Both the position numbers and the translations under genes were made by a program. A DNA stretch of 64,000 nt from Litsea cubeba (taxonomy: Eukaryota; Streptophyta; Magnoliopsida; Laurales; Lauraceae), in assembly GCA_012931725.1 (NCBI GenBank), contig CM022949.1, positions 44,769,457 to 44,833,456 on the forward strand. The letters are read 5' to 3'. Of this stretch, positions 23,900 through 35,222 are shown in pieces. The notes under the pieces were generated by a model. The model was not told where the DNA came from. It saw only the letters and a program-made list of their open reading frames with translations, and did no database searches. The first letter of the stretch is position 1. Each line of letters opens with the position of its first letter.

Positions 23900-24478
23900 A
23901 AGAGAGAGGGATGGATGCCGTCGGCTGCGATATGGCGTGGAGCTGAGATGGGTTGTGCTGTGATGGAATCGACAGCTGCGATGGGGCTGGAGCTGGAGTT
24001 GTAGTTGAAACCATGGCTCTTTTGAATCCATGGGGTTCATGAGGTTTAGCACAAGATAAATCCTGGAGAAAAAGAGTTGGGGAGACAAGAGAGTTTGAGA
24101 GAGATGAGACTTAATAAAAGAGACGGGTGCGATGAATAAGATGTATAAAGTACAGGTGGAAACGAAGGTCTTCAACGAAAATGGAGAAGATGGAAATGGA
24201 CATCCTCAGCGAAAATAGAGAAGATGAAAAACGGACATTTTGTGGTGAAAAACTGTGATATGTGATGGGATGAGAGTAGGTAACTGTGCGATATCCTACA
24301 GGCCTAAGATATCGAACTGTACGACATCCTAAAATCCTGGGATATCGTAGGAAAAAAGGGTATTTCCGTCCCATTTTGGTCATCCTTTTGTGTATGATCT
24401 TCCATCCGGTAAATTACAATCTTTCATATGGCATTGGAAAAATATTGGGTTTTGGGCCGTCCGTACGGTAATTTTCCC
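23900..24478 (-). repeat. Right terminal inverted repeat of the Mutator-like element
   Basis: Reverse complement of 21044-21610 with point differences and a few indels, ending CGGTAATTTTCCC. Frames on the minus strand here are compositional and not recognised. Confidence 0.8.
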
Positions 24479-24853
24479 TTTGAAAAATAAATCAGTTTTT
24501 AGGTCTTCAGTTTATAATTTACTAAAAGAAAAAAAGTCTTCAATTTATTTTGGGGGGCTTTATTTGTGGAAATAGAAATACAATACAAAGGAGAGGTCAA
24601 AATGGGGTTTTAATACTTTTTTTGCAGTAGGAAACAGGAAGACGCTTAGTCATGGCTGAAACCTTTTCTCAATGGCCAATACAACTCAGTTTCGTCTAGT
24701 TAAAACCATGGCTGCCTCCAGGAGGAAAGGAAAGAGGTTCTCACTTGGGATGTGTTTATATGGGTTTTGAGTTTCAGAATAAGGAATAGGAAAATGAAAA
24801 CAGATGAGGCCAATGGGGGTGGACGGATGTAAATGGATTGGAATTGGTGGACC

Positions 24854-27691
24854 TGTATAAGATCCAAATCCCATATCCCGGCTTCTTAGTTAAATTAAAA
24901 TGCTGATCTGATCTTATCAAGATCCGGTCCCGAGATCTGGTTAACTCAGACGAACCCCGAGTCGCGAATCCATACTTACTCTCGTAAACTCTGAATTAAC
25001 ATAAAGTTAAAACGAAATCCACAAGGGATATCAAATACAAATACTTGTCAAATGTATAACATTTGCGGAATATATACATTGACTAAAACACTATTAATCA
25101 TATGAGTTCCTTTACCAAAAGTAAAGTTCATTTATACATGATATTGTTCTCTTAAAGTCAACCACTGTATATTTACATACAATACAGGGGACTTCTAATC
25201 ACTACTCAAACTATTTAAATAAACCATTTCTGTTCACTTCGCATTCCAATTCAAGTTCCTTTCGATTGAACCTCCTCTGCTGATGGTGCGGGCAATTGGG
25301 CCTGCGATGTCATCAATAACACCGTAAACACGACGGTTCAACAATGTATATACAGTTCTATGATAGAGCAGTACATTAACTCTTTACCAATTAAGTATAT
25401 ACAAACTTGTCAATTTATCAAGAAACAGTTCGATACAATTCAATACAGTTCAGTATTAACCATTACTTTACGACTACAATATTAGAATTCATTTCATATC
25501 ATTTCATTTCATTACTTCCAACTGAAGGAATGCATCAAGTAATCAATCATAAGCTTGATATCTACTATGATATTCATTTCAATTCAATTCAGTTCTTCCA
25601 ACGGAAGCAATTCGGTGTAAACATAAATACTAGTTAGTTCATTTATATTGTACTAAGCTCAAGGTGGAAGGGCGTACCATTCAATAACCCAGGCTTAAAG
25701 GACTTTCACTTTCTATTACATGTCTTTGGATTCCTCTATTGGCTCAAGGTGGAAGGGCGCACCATTCAATGACCCAGGCCTTAAGGATCAATAACTTACA
25801 CTTGGGTGGGATCTACCAGTATCTTGATCAGAGATCATTGGTGATGCCACGGAGCTCTAGACGCTCCCATATCATCTGCTGCAGCAGCAACAGCTCTAAT
25901 GAGCTTACATAATTGTTACCTTTAGTAACTATTCATTTCTTATTTCATTTATTCAATTCATTGTTACCTTTAGTAACCTTTCATTCAATTTAGTAATTCG
26001 GTGTGTGAGTTAAGTTCAGCTCAATACGAGCTTCACGAAGTCAGTCCATTATGTCAGTATAGCTCAATAACGAGCTTAGGGAATCACAGTCTAGTGGTAG
26101 ACTTAGGAATCAAATTAAATCTTATTCAAGTAATTCGGTATATTAATTCAATTCATTAATTCAGAAATTATGCCTACACAACTCAATAATGAGCTTAGAG
26201 AATTACAGTCTAGTATTAGACTATTCATTCAGCCAATTTATTATTCAGTTCAGCTCTATACGAGCCTTACGAAACATTATATAGTATTGCTCAACATTGA
26301 GCTTAAGAATTCCTAATACCCTGTTAAACGCGGAAATCAAATCTAATTCTATACAATTCTATTTAACACTATTCAGACTTTTAAACCATCGTCAATGTAG
26401 TTCAAGAATGAGCTTAAGAACTAGACAACGGTTTCTATGCAGAAATCTAGTCAAATTCTATCATTCTTCTAAACCAATCAAATGAGTGAAACTTCGTTAT
26501 CCAATACACAGGTTATTCTTGATGAACATCACTTTATAAATATTATTGTGTATTCGGAGAACTTAAGTTACAACTATGAGGCTTAGACATATACAATTAT
26601 CAGCCTGTATGAATTAGGCTTCAAAATAAAGAAATTAGATTTCCAAATCTGAAACATCCCATAGAGTCGGTCAGCTTGTCGGTCGACCGACAGCCCTATG
26701 TTGGCTGACCGACATCACGTCGGTCCAAATTCCAGAGACATAAAATTCACTACACTTATACATCAGTCGACCGACGTACATTCTGTCGGCTAACCACCAT
26801 GAGTCGGTCAATGTCGGTTCGTTTCTCGGTTCGAAAACCAGAGACGTGAATTTCTGCATTTATAACGTCAGTTCACTCGTCGGTCAACCTGTCGGTCGAC
26901 CGACATGTACCCAGAAACTCAGTTTTGAGCTTCAAATTTTCTGAAACTAAAATTCAGGATTTGAGTTCCTTGGCCTCAAATCACTCCAATAACATTCTAA
27001 ATCATAAGCAAAGCATATACTTGCCTCTATTGATGCATAATCCACAAAATCCCTTTGATAGCTTGGCTTTTGTGATGAAATCCCCAATTTAAAGCTCTTC
27101 TCCAAGCTTAAACTCCAAGAAACTTGAGTAGCCCTTGAGGAAGAAGATGAAGAGAGATATTGGAAACCTTAGCCTTATGCTTGATGGAGAGAGATTAGAA
27201 GAAAGAAAGAGAGAAAAGGGAAGAAAGAGGAAAAGGAGGCTAGGGTTTTGGAAATGGATTCAAATAATGAGCATCTCGTAGCTTATATAAGCTATGAATT
27301 TACATTGAACCCCTCCACTTCCTACTTCATTCCAAATTAAGTCAAATGAACGGTCATTGGATTAGTTTCTCGTCGGAAGAGTTCAAGTCTCTTATGAAAG
27401 TTAATGTACTCGTCAAGATACACGCGATGGTATCAAGAGTTTCTGTATTCGACGAAATACGCGAAAATTCGTATTTAAATAAAAGTCATTCTTTTCTTAT
27501 GTTTGAGTCTAAACTCCATTCAAATCCGTTAACCACATTTATTATCACTTCATTAAGCTCAATTCACTCATTTGAAGTTAACTCAATATCATTTGAGTAA
27601 TTTCTCTTATTGGCCTAATTAAACATGGTTAATTAGCCTTAATTAGGATCAATGAGAGTTAATCTTGATTAACTCGGGACGGGGTCTTATA
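24854..27691 (-). mobile_element. Probable solo LTR of a Ty3-type element, minus orientation
   Basis: Interrupts the A/B duplication homology. On the minus strand it starts TATAAGACCCCGTCCCGAG and ends GGATCTTATACA, an LTR-like pair of ends. A TATA-type TTATATAAGC on the minus strand lies about 400 bp in (27280-27293). The rest has no coding capacity and no primer site. I could not find a convincing 5-bp target duplication, so boundaries are good to about 20 bp and an alternative origin remains possible. Confidence 0.5.
26677..26905. repeat. Cluster of TGTCGGTCGACCGACA palindromes
   Basis: Perfect 16-bp palindromes at 26677-26692 and about 26890-26905, with degenerate CGGTCGACCG or half-site copies between (around 26700, 26730, 26765, 26785, 26815). 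It lies within the probable solo LTR. Confidence 0.87.
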
Positions 27692-27824
27692 GATCTGCCA
27701 TGATCTTAAATGCTGGATACAGATCTAAATTAGATTGAAGATCCAGATCCAAATGCCAGACAGATTTAAATCCAAAACTGCAACCGGAAGTTTACATTTG
27801 AAGACCCTGCAAAAAATATTACTT

Positions 27825-29715
27825 TTTTGCTTTAAGGTAAAATTGGAATTAAGCAAGAAGAAGAGCTACAAGAGAGAAAGCTCCCAAAAGAAAACCAAAA
27901 AAAGGAGGCTGGAATAAGCCTTCAATGGGAAAGGGCCCAGGCAACCAATACACAAAAATAGGAGCTGAAACAAAAGGCTCTGCACAGAAAGAAAGGAACA
28001 AAAACCTGAACTAATATCAAAACTGCACAGACCAAAAAAAAAAAAAAAAAAACCTGAACCTGGCCAGAGACACCACCACCTGCACATTAGCTAAGTGACA
28101 GCCATGCATCTCAGACGCTCCTTGATGATGGATTTGGCACTCTCCAGGGAAGGCTTCCTAGAATTGAACTTGGTTGCATTCCTGATGGACCAAAGAACAT
28201 ATATAACTTGCAGGAAAATGGCTGCTGCACTCTTCCTACCTTTGACATCTTTGCCTCTGGACAGAAGGTCCCAAATTACTACAGCGGGGAGATGCAGGGA
28301 GGACAAGATGGAGGGCGATGAACCTGACGGGAGAAGAAGCCATTTCCAAAGATGGGAAGCTAGATCACAAGAAAAAAGAGGTGCACATCTGACTCTTCTT
28401 TCTCACAACAGATAGGGCATCTGGAAGCCAAAGACCATCCCTTCTGCTTAGCCCAAAGATCTGTAGGAGTTTTCTTATGCAGAAGCCTCCAACTGAAGCA
28501 AGCCAGTCTTGGATTGACAAATTTGTTCCATATCAGCTCAGACCAGGGAATAACATTAGCCCTAGTCCACAACAAATTCCAGGCCTCTTTGATGGATAGA
28601 TTCCCAGAAGGACAGTCTAGCCATAGCAAATGGTCCTCCTCCGGTCTATTGCTACTGGAGATTGGGAGGGTAGAGATCTCCAGGAAATCCTTCAACTGGG
28701 AAGGAAGGAGATCAGGGATGAACCAAGAATTCTCCCCCAAAATATCTGCCACCAGGTCTTGCATAGAGAACTGAAATCCTGGAAACCTGGTAGCAATTGG
28801 AATCTGATCAATCCAACCATCAAGACAGCCCATTACCAATCACCCATTTAGAATTCCTTTGAATAATGGACGAAAAAGATTTAAGAATCTTACATATGCC
28901 GGAACCTCCCTTACTGAGTTTCTGCTGCCAAATAGTTATTCCTCTGAGGTATCTTTCTCTGAACCAGATAGCCCAAAGGGAATTGGAAGAAGAGACAGAC
29001 CATGTCAGCTTTAATAGACAAGCTTGGTTGAACTCCTTCACTCTGCGCAGCCCCAGACCTTCCCCAGATTTAGGTAAACAGACAACCTCCCATCTGACTA
29101 GATTGGATTTCAGTCTCTCTGGATTAGCAGACCACAGAAAATTCCTCATTAACCTCTCTATGAGAAGACAAGTCTTCATAGGAAGAGGAAGAACAAGGGA
29201 AATGTGGAGGGGGATCGAAGATAGAACATGCCTAACAAGAGTAAGCCTTCCAGCAAATGATAGAAGCTTGGTTTTCCAACCGGCAAGCCTCTGCCTGATG
29301 GAGTCTAGGATCTTATTAAAATAGTGGTGACGAGCGCTCCCAAAAAACAGGGGGATCCCTAGATAGACAGAGGGAAGAGAGGCTATGCTGATTGCTAGCA
29401 GACTGGAAACCATAGATGATCTTCTAGCATTACAATTCCCCAGGAACGGCTAGCTCTTCTACAGGTTGAAGTTCTGGCCTGAAGAATCCTGATATAGTCT
29501 GAGAAGACCTTGTAGCTTTCGTAGGTTCACTTTGTGAGCTTTTAGGAAAATCAAAATATCGTCTGAATACATGAGGTGGCAAGGAGTGGAGCTAGAAGCA
29601 GAGATTGGGAAGATGGCACCTTCTAGTCTTAGCTTTTTCAAATTGAGACTAAGAATTTCCTCCGCTAGGATGAATAGATAAGGGGAAAGGGGGCCACCCT
29701 CCACAGTTCAAGTTA
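27825..29715 (-). mobile_element. LINE (non-LTR retrotransposon), 5'-truncated, broken
   Basis: Minus-strand frames cover the second half of a plant L1-type ORF2. First comes the RT block GGPLSPYLFILAEEIL and the catalytic-site region HLMYSDDILIF (29704-29459). Then come YLGIPLFFGSARHHYF and GWKTKLLSFAGRLTLV with LRNFLW-like text (29413-28820), then the zinc-binding zf-RVT region with WNLLWTRANVIPWS and RCPICCEKEESDVHLFF (28839-28360). The C-terminal end is near 28091. The 5' truncation falls inside RT, and several frame breaks occur. The 3' side at about 27825 has only a short A-tract on the minus strand. Ends are approximate. Confidence 0.85.
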
Positions 29716-30028
29716 AAAAAACCACAAGGGCATTTATTAATGTTACATAAAATCACAATCATTTTCTTAGAACTATATACATGTTTTTGTGTAGGCACGT
29801 GGGCTCTAATTTTAAATTTGGCCTCTATTATTAAAAGCATAATCCCAATCCACAAAACATATCCACCATATATTAGAAGGCCCACCATACACCACTGGGG
29901 GGTTCATGGCAATCAATCCACGCCACACAAATCTCTCAACTCAATTCAACTTGGGTTGAATTGGAGTCAATCCCCTTAAAACCAAAAACTTCTCCAAGCC
30001 CACAAAAACCACCCAACACCACAAACCT

Positions 30029-30861
30029 TCAACACTCCTCCTCCTCATGCTTCTCATCCCCAATCACCCTCCAATCAAAAGACACATCCAGAAAATAGAG
30101 CAGAAAGACCATAACCAAGCAACAAACAAACATGGGTATGGGCCCAAACACCCACAAGAACATTGGGAAAGAGAAGTAAAAGGCCCGCAATCCCAATGAC
30201 CAAAAATAGCTTCCCCTATGAACAGCCCTCCCCACATAGTCTGCCGAAAGGTGGGGTGACCTCCCCACGTTGATGAGAATGCTTGCATGGCTGTAGTACC
30301 TTATAGATTGCACATTGAATAGGAATGCCACCCGGAAGCATATCAAGATGGAGAAGGACTTGATTGCAAATCCTAGATCACTTGTATCCCCATAGACCAG
30401 CCCGTGCCTCCGGACCGCCGACATCCCGCCACCCCCAGTCATCAGCACGGCGATCAGGGAGCTGAGCATGATAGCAGTCGACGCCAAAAGAGTGGATGCC
30501 ATTATGTTGTTCCTAAGTGTCTGCACCGCGAGGACTCCATTTTTGGACGTGTCCTATGTGCATTAACAAAAATTAAACCGCATGGTTTTAAAAATCAGAC
30601 GAGACAATACATCATGTGCCACAACAAGATATGTTGTGGTCAGTGTATAGTAGAGTAAGAATGAAATAATTGAAGGAGAAAGAGAACAAGTAGAATTACC
30701 TGCATCATAGTTCGGACCCATATCCGACGGTTGACTGCATTGATCCCTATCACTGTCTTCATGGGGTGCTTCCCGATGCGATAGAAGAGCCATATGTGGT
30801 AGGCTACCATCACAGAGAGGCCCAAAGGCACCAGAACAAAATCAAGAATTTGTTTATTCAT
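30029..30861 (-). CDS. DUF599 family membrane protein, two exons, intact
   Basis: The only intact host gene seen. Exon 1 is 30861-30700 (54 codons, MNKQILDFVLVPLGLSVMVA start); the intron is 30699-30554 with GTAATT donor and CATAG acceptor; exon 2 is 30553-30029, ending in TGA. The product is 228 residues, the usual size of plant DUF599 (PF04654) proteins. Hydrophobic segments lie at about residues 8-28, 75-98, 120-142 and 180-215, so it is a multi-pass membrane protein. It ends in an acidic tail, DEKHEEEEC. The family is plant-wide but its function is not established. The intact reading frame, good splice sites and a conserved but broken paralogue support it as real. The start is chosen because it matches the paralogue's exon 1. 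Confidence 0.86.
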
Positions 30862-30870
30862 TTTTGGTTC

Positions 30871-31429
30871 TAGGGGTGTAATTTATGTGAGCCAACAACA
30901 GTGGGATGGGAGGATTGGATAGGAAGATAGAAGATAGAAGAAAGAATAATACGAGGCAGAAGAAGAGATGAGAAACAAGAGATAAGAAGCGTTGCAGGCT
31001 ACAGCTGTGGTGTTTAAAGAGGAGGATGCGGGGGGTTTGGGGTTTTCGGTGTTTGGGTGTGTTGGGGCGCAACCATCACATTTATTAAGTAAAATAATCC
31101 TGAGAGTTGCCAGTCATTTTTTAAAAATAAAATCTCATTAAATGAAAAAGGCACCAACCGACTACAAAAAGAGAAAGACTTAACCTCCTGCCATAAGAAT
31201 CAAAGAAGCCCTTTCCCAACTTACATCTTGTCGGGTAGAAAAACAAAACTTAGCGAGCATATGCCCTCGCACATTTAGTGCTCTGGGAATATATATAGTT
31301 AAATTCTACACAACGAAATACAGTAGCCAAGGCTTTAGTGTCTGAAATAATGGGGGTTGATGGACCAAACGTGATCTCCCTTCAAAGCTTGCACCACTTC
31401 TTTATCATCCATCAACATGCAAATTCTAT
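30871..31429. other. Upstream flank of the DUF599 gene and spacer
   Basis: No gene recognised. The first 200 bp form the likely promoter and 5' leader on the minus strand, with pyrimidine-rich minus-strand sequence at about 30900-30990. No clear TATA box was picked out. Confidence 0.4.
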
Positions 31430-32030
31430 CAAAATCATTTCACGTTGCCTTTTCTAATGCAATTAATACGGCCCTCACTTCCGCCTCTTTTGAAGAGGCA
31501 ACTTACGGTCCTTGGTTTGAACCTGCATCCATGATAATCTTATTTAACGTCATAAAGAAACCAAATGAGGTCATTCCATTATTAGTCTTGTATGCGGCAT
31601 CCGAGAAGATCATATGCCCATGCTCACATAAGTTCTTCCACCAATCCAATAACTCCAATGGGCGCAAAAAATCAGAATGAATGTCCCACTGCAACAGAGT
31701 TTTGCCGACGTGCTCACGTGGGAAAGGACCCTGCACACACGAAAAGAAAACCCACTGACGTGAGAAAGGAGCACAAACATATAGAAAGAGGTGGCGTACC
31801 TAGAGTTCGAATTCTGCGCAGTCAGGTAAGGACCGCCGCTCCTTACCACTCGGGTAAGGAGCCGTTCTCACATGAAAAGCTTTAAGAATGTTTAACACCT
31901 CCGCTTCATTAGAATTCAAACCCCCCTCCTCATGCTTAAAAAACATGAATAAAGTCTCTCCCTTACAATTGCAAAGGACCTCTTGGTTTATTGCCTGCCG
32001 CCCCATCCAAATTAAGTCTTAAGGATCCAA
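31430..32030 (-). pseudogene. Two RNase H-like fragments of LINE origin
   Basis: On the minus strand, 32030-31860 reads across two frames as the start of a plant LINE-type RNase H (RVT_3): LNLDGAAGNKP, then KGETLFMFFKHEEGGLNSNEAEVLNILKAF. 31736-31430 reads as a second such domain: MIFSDAAYKTNNGMTSFGFF and ASSKEAEVRAVLIALEKA, with MDDKEVVQAL further on. Between them, 31800-31860 is unrelated and contains short inverted GTAAGGA-type repeats. Broken by stops. Confidence 0.65.
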
Positions 32031-33574
32031 TGGGAGGAGGGTACCAACTAATTTTATACTGTTCTTGTAGTAGGCTTTAATGCACACAAAAATCAGAAGC
32101 ACAATGGTTTTTTTTTTTTTTTTTTATGTCTTGGCATGCGCTCCCAAAGGCCAAAAGGGAATAAAAGTATACGCATGAATGGGGCATGGGAACTCATTTT
32201 TTTAGTCCGCATGCTCTTGAATTGATTGTTAAAATTCAAACCATTCAAAATGGGCGTCCTCATCCCCTCATTGAATGCCTAGAAATTTTAAAACAAGATC
32301 CCATTGTAAGTTTGAAAATTGGATTAGTAATATGATTTATGCATATAATTAATAATTTATAAGATTATTTTAATTATGTTATTGACCCTATGTTGAATCT
32401 CACTTTGGGACAACTTTTATTTGAGTGAAAACTTGAGACATGCTCTCATGTTAATGGGTTCAGATTTTCAATGGATATATGAGCCTCTTGTGGATTTTCT
32501 TTTTCTTTCGAGTGAAGGCTTATAGGACCCAGACTCCTTGTTGATCTATCTATAGTTTTCTAATGACTTATCTTTGAGTTTCAGTAAGACCAGAATATGA
32601 ATGCATGGATGGTCAGCTATTGTATTATTATTTTGTTGGTGAAAGCTTCCTTATGACACTTTGATCCCAAACTAGAGTGCTTATCAATGGCCAGTTAATT
32701 TCTTTATTTAATAAATTAAATTATTGTTTTTTGGGTAAAAGGATATGATGGCCACTTACTTCCATAGTTTTACTACTGGGCCATGACTGATGTCAATTTC
32801 TATGGATTTAAATCTGAAATCTAAAATGAGTCCAAACTCTATCTTCACCACCTCGGTAGTCTACTATCTTAATTAATTTATGACTAACGCAACCCAAGCA
32901 ATTAAAAATAAAGCATCCTTGATTTTCACATGTGAAAGATTTTCATTTTACCTAGGAAAATGAGACAAAGGTGTCAAGGTAGAACCCATACTACTACATC
33001 CTAAAGCATTTCTTTAAACATGGTTACTTGTCCTTTTTATTTTTTATTTTTATGGTATGCTATAGGGGAGTGTACCTGTCAGACTCACTCGATGAGGAGA
33101 GAACTCAATGCTAGAAGTGAAACTTGCACATGCGAGAAGGGAAAGAACCCATGCACAGCAATTAAGAACTCGCACATACGAAGAGTGGGGGAGACAAAGG
33201 TCAAGAGTAACCCCTCGTTCTCATGGTTGTTTGCTCTCGTATAATGAGTTCGCCACAATCCATGGGCTACATTAAAGTCATTTTGCATCGTAACTCTTAT
33301 CAAACTTTTGGACCCAACTAGTCAAACCACAACTTTGTTACATTACTCTCTTACATTGGATCTCCAACTAGCTTTGGTACTATGACTATCCCATATAATT
33401 AATATGACTCCTCTCATATGGGATTTGTAACAAGCTTTGGAACTACCCATGCATTAAGGCACCAAAATACTTTTTTAAACTTTTTGACTTCCTTCATTGG
33501 ACCTCTGATTCATTGACATTTAAAAAATCAAATATATTATACACTTGCATCAACTGATTAAAGTATAAATCAGA
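32031..33574. other. Intergenic spacer, no gene seen
   Basis: A/T-rich with a long T run near 32107-32125. Short frames (for example around 33020-33300) have no recognisable features. Confidence 0.5.
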
Positions 33575-33998
33575 CCCTTTATTTATTTAATTCCTTTAGT
33601 AATATCATTGGCTAGATTCTCAGTTCTATCATGCTTCTAAAACATGATTTGGGACACCATTGACCAAAACGTCAAAGACTTTTTTTTTTTTTTTTTTTGC
33701 CTTAAAACCTTTACACGTGAGTCGATATATCAATAGATTTGCACTACAGGTATTTGTAGTTTCTTTGGGTCCCTTCTATTAAAAATATATTGTCACCAAT
33801 ATTAAACTACAGCGACCTAAGTATTTGAGGGATGTGTACAATTTTCCACTAGAAGCAAAAAACTTAAAAAATAAATAAGAAAAATATAGTTTTCTTCGAT
33901 TTATATTCTACCAAAAGAATAAATATTCAATTTTGGGTGCTCTATATCTGGAAATAAAAGGAGGTCAAAATGGAGTTCTAATACTTTTTAAAGTTTTC

Positions 33999-35222
33999 TT
34001 ATCTATTTAACAGGTCATCTTAAAGTTGATGATAAAAACTAGTGAGGATAATAATAGTTTTTTCTTTAAATTGGAAGGCAATAAGAAGAGTCCCTTTGCC
34101 TCAAAGGGTTCTGTTGAAGTGTTTTAAAAGGATCCTCGTAAGAGTTGAAAAATCAATATAGTTGATGCTTTATACATCCCCTGTATGTAATGATACTGAT
34201 CATGCCAGGGCAAGTTTGGCTCTCAATTAATTTGGATTCTCATAACCTGTAATTTTCAATCATCTCGTTTGATGGCACAGTGGAAAATTTCTGTGAGAAT
34301 GACTGGCTGACTTCACCTCTAATCATCAATCACTCTAAATTGTGGATCGTTGCTACTCGATGGACAATTTGGAGAGCGAGAAATGACTTTCTATTCAAAG
34401 GGACCCCCTAAACCCGGCCCCACTATTGTGATCTCCTTTACTAAAGGGATGATAGTGGGAATAGTTTATCCCTCAATAAAGTCACCTGTGAGAGTAAAGG
34501 TTGGAATTTTCTCTCTAGAGTGATCCCAAATGAGGAGGCCGGCTATTCAATGTTCTATGACACGGCCTTTAGGGCAGCTGATGGAAAACCTCTCATAATT
34601 TTATGATGTATTTAAGTGGATCCATTACTGGTGCAGAAGCCAAACAAAGACCGAAGATCTTCTCTTCCGAAGCGACTGAAATGAGGGTAGTCCTCTTTGC
34701 TTCTAAAGTTGTCATACTGATGGATACAAGAGAAGTAGCGAAGTGATGCTTGCTCTGAATGGAAGTTAAAATTGGACAATTAGTCCAGTTTTTATGGATA
34801 TCAAAACTATGAGTCTGGATCCCCTATTTTACAGAAATAGAGAAATATTGTTTCATCCGATCTAAATTCGCCGACTGTATAAAATCTCTTTTTTTTTATT
34901 TTCTCATTCCAACAAAATAATAGAGAGGGTGCATTAGCTGATATGGGATTTTAAAAACAGTTGGCGAATTTAGATTAGATGAAACGGTATCTCCCTATTT
35001 CTATGAAATAGTGATCCGGACTCCAAAACTATATAAAGCTTCCTATTTTGAATACATTAATCTTGATCACACCTAGGGAGATGAATGGGGCGGCTCGTTG
35101 GCAAAAATGAGCTACCCTATAGGATTTTAGGCTAAGGGACTAGAGTATTCTTCCGTGATGCTTTGTTTCTACCATTCTACCTTTCCTTCTGTTTCAATGA
35201 TATTCACTGTTCTAAAAAAAAT
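33999..35222 (+). mobile_element. LINE 3' fragment with target-site duplication
   Basis: Plus-strand frames show the zf-RVT end (SKLWIVATRWTIWRARNDFLF at about 34336), RNase H pieces (FYDTAFRAADGKPL, MDTREVAK) and the tail PREMNGAARWLAKMSYPIGF after the MITE. It ends in a short A run at 35214-35221. TACTTTTTAAAGTTTTC (33982-33998) and TACTTTCTAAGTTTTC (35223-35238) look like an aged 16-17 bp target duplication. Absent at the matching place in unit A. Confidence 0.75.
34811..35023. mobile_element. 213-bp Mutator-type MITE
   Basis: About 70-bp inverted ends (GAGTCTGGATCC... left; GAGTCCGGATCA... right on the reverse strand) flanked by a perfect 9-bp duplication, CAAAACTAT (34802-34810 and 35024-35032). 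It lies inside the LINE fragment, so it is younger than that insertion. No coding capacity. Confidence 0.92.

Larger units (their letters stand above)
21044..24478. mobile_element. Mutator-like element with about 0.57-kb inverted ends, non-autonomous
   Basis: Left end GGGGAGGATTACCGTACGGA (21044 on) matches the reverse complement of the right end (GGGAAAATTACCGTACGG). Similarity runs inward to about 21610 and 23900. Both ends are bounded by TTTGAAAA (21036-21043 and 24479-24486), an 8-bp direct repeat. Long inverted ends starting with G and an 8-9 bp duplication are Mutator-type traits. No transposase frame is visible inside, so it would need a partner in trans. The interior (21640-23890) is unrecognised apart from a palindrome cluster. 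Confidence 0.82.
19698..30870. repeat. Segmental duplication unit A
   Basis: Pieces of this stretch match unit B (33575-41955) in the same order and orientation: 19698-19800 with 33575-33670, 20745-20795 with about 33755-33810, 24491-24850 with 33880-33998 and 35223-35475, 27692-27820 with 35476-35595, and 29740-30870 with 35600-36209 plus 39901-41955. Gaps between blocks are explained by element insertions on one side or the other. The shared content is the DUF599 gene and its 3' flank. Confidence 0.82.

Noticed and set aside
23753..24175. Gln/Ser/Pro-rich frames in the Mutator-like right end
   Set aside because: Composition driven, no family resemblance. The counterpart in the left end is shorter and differently framed.
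28360..28851. Plus-strand open frames over the truncated LINE
   Set aside because: The minus strand carries the zf-RVT and RT text; the plus-strand frames are shadows.
31592..31885. Plus-strand open frame of 97 codons
   Set aside because: Overlaps the minus-strand RNase H relics and has no recognisable content.
33020..33303. Overlapping open frames on both strands in the A-B spacer
   Set aside because: Short, unrelated to any family I know, with no promoter, splice or poly(A) support.
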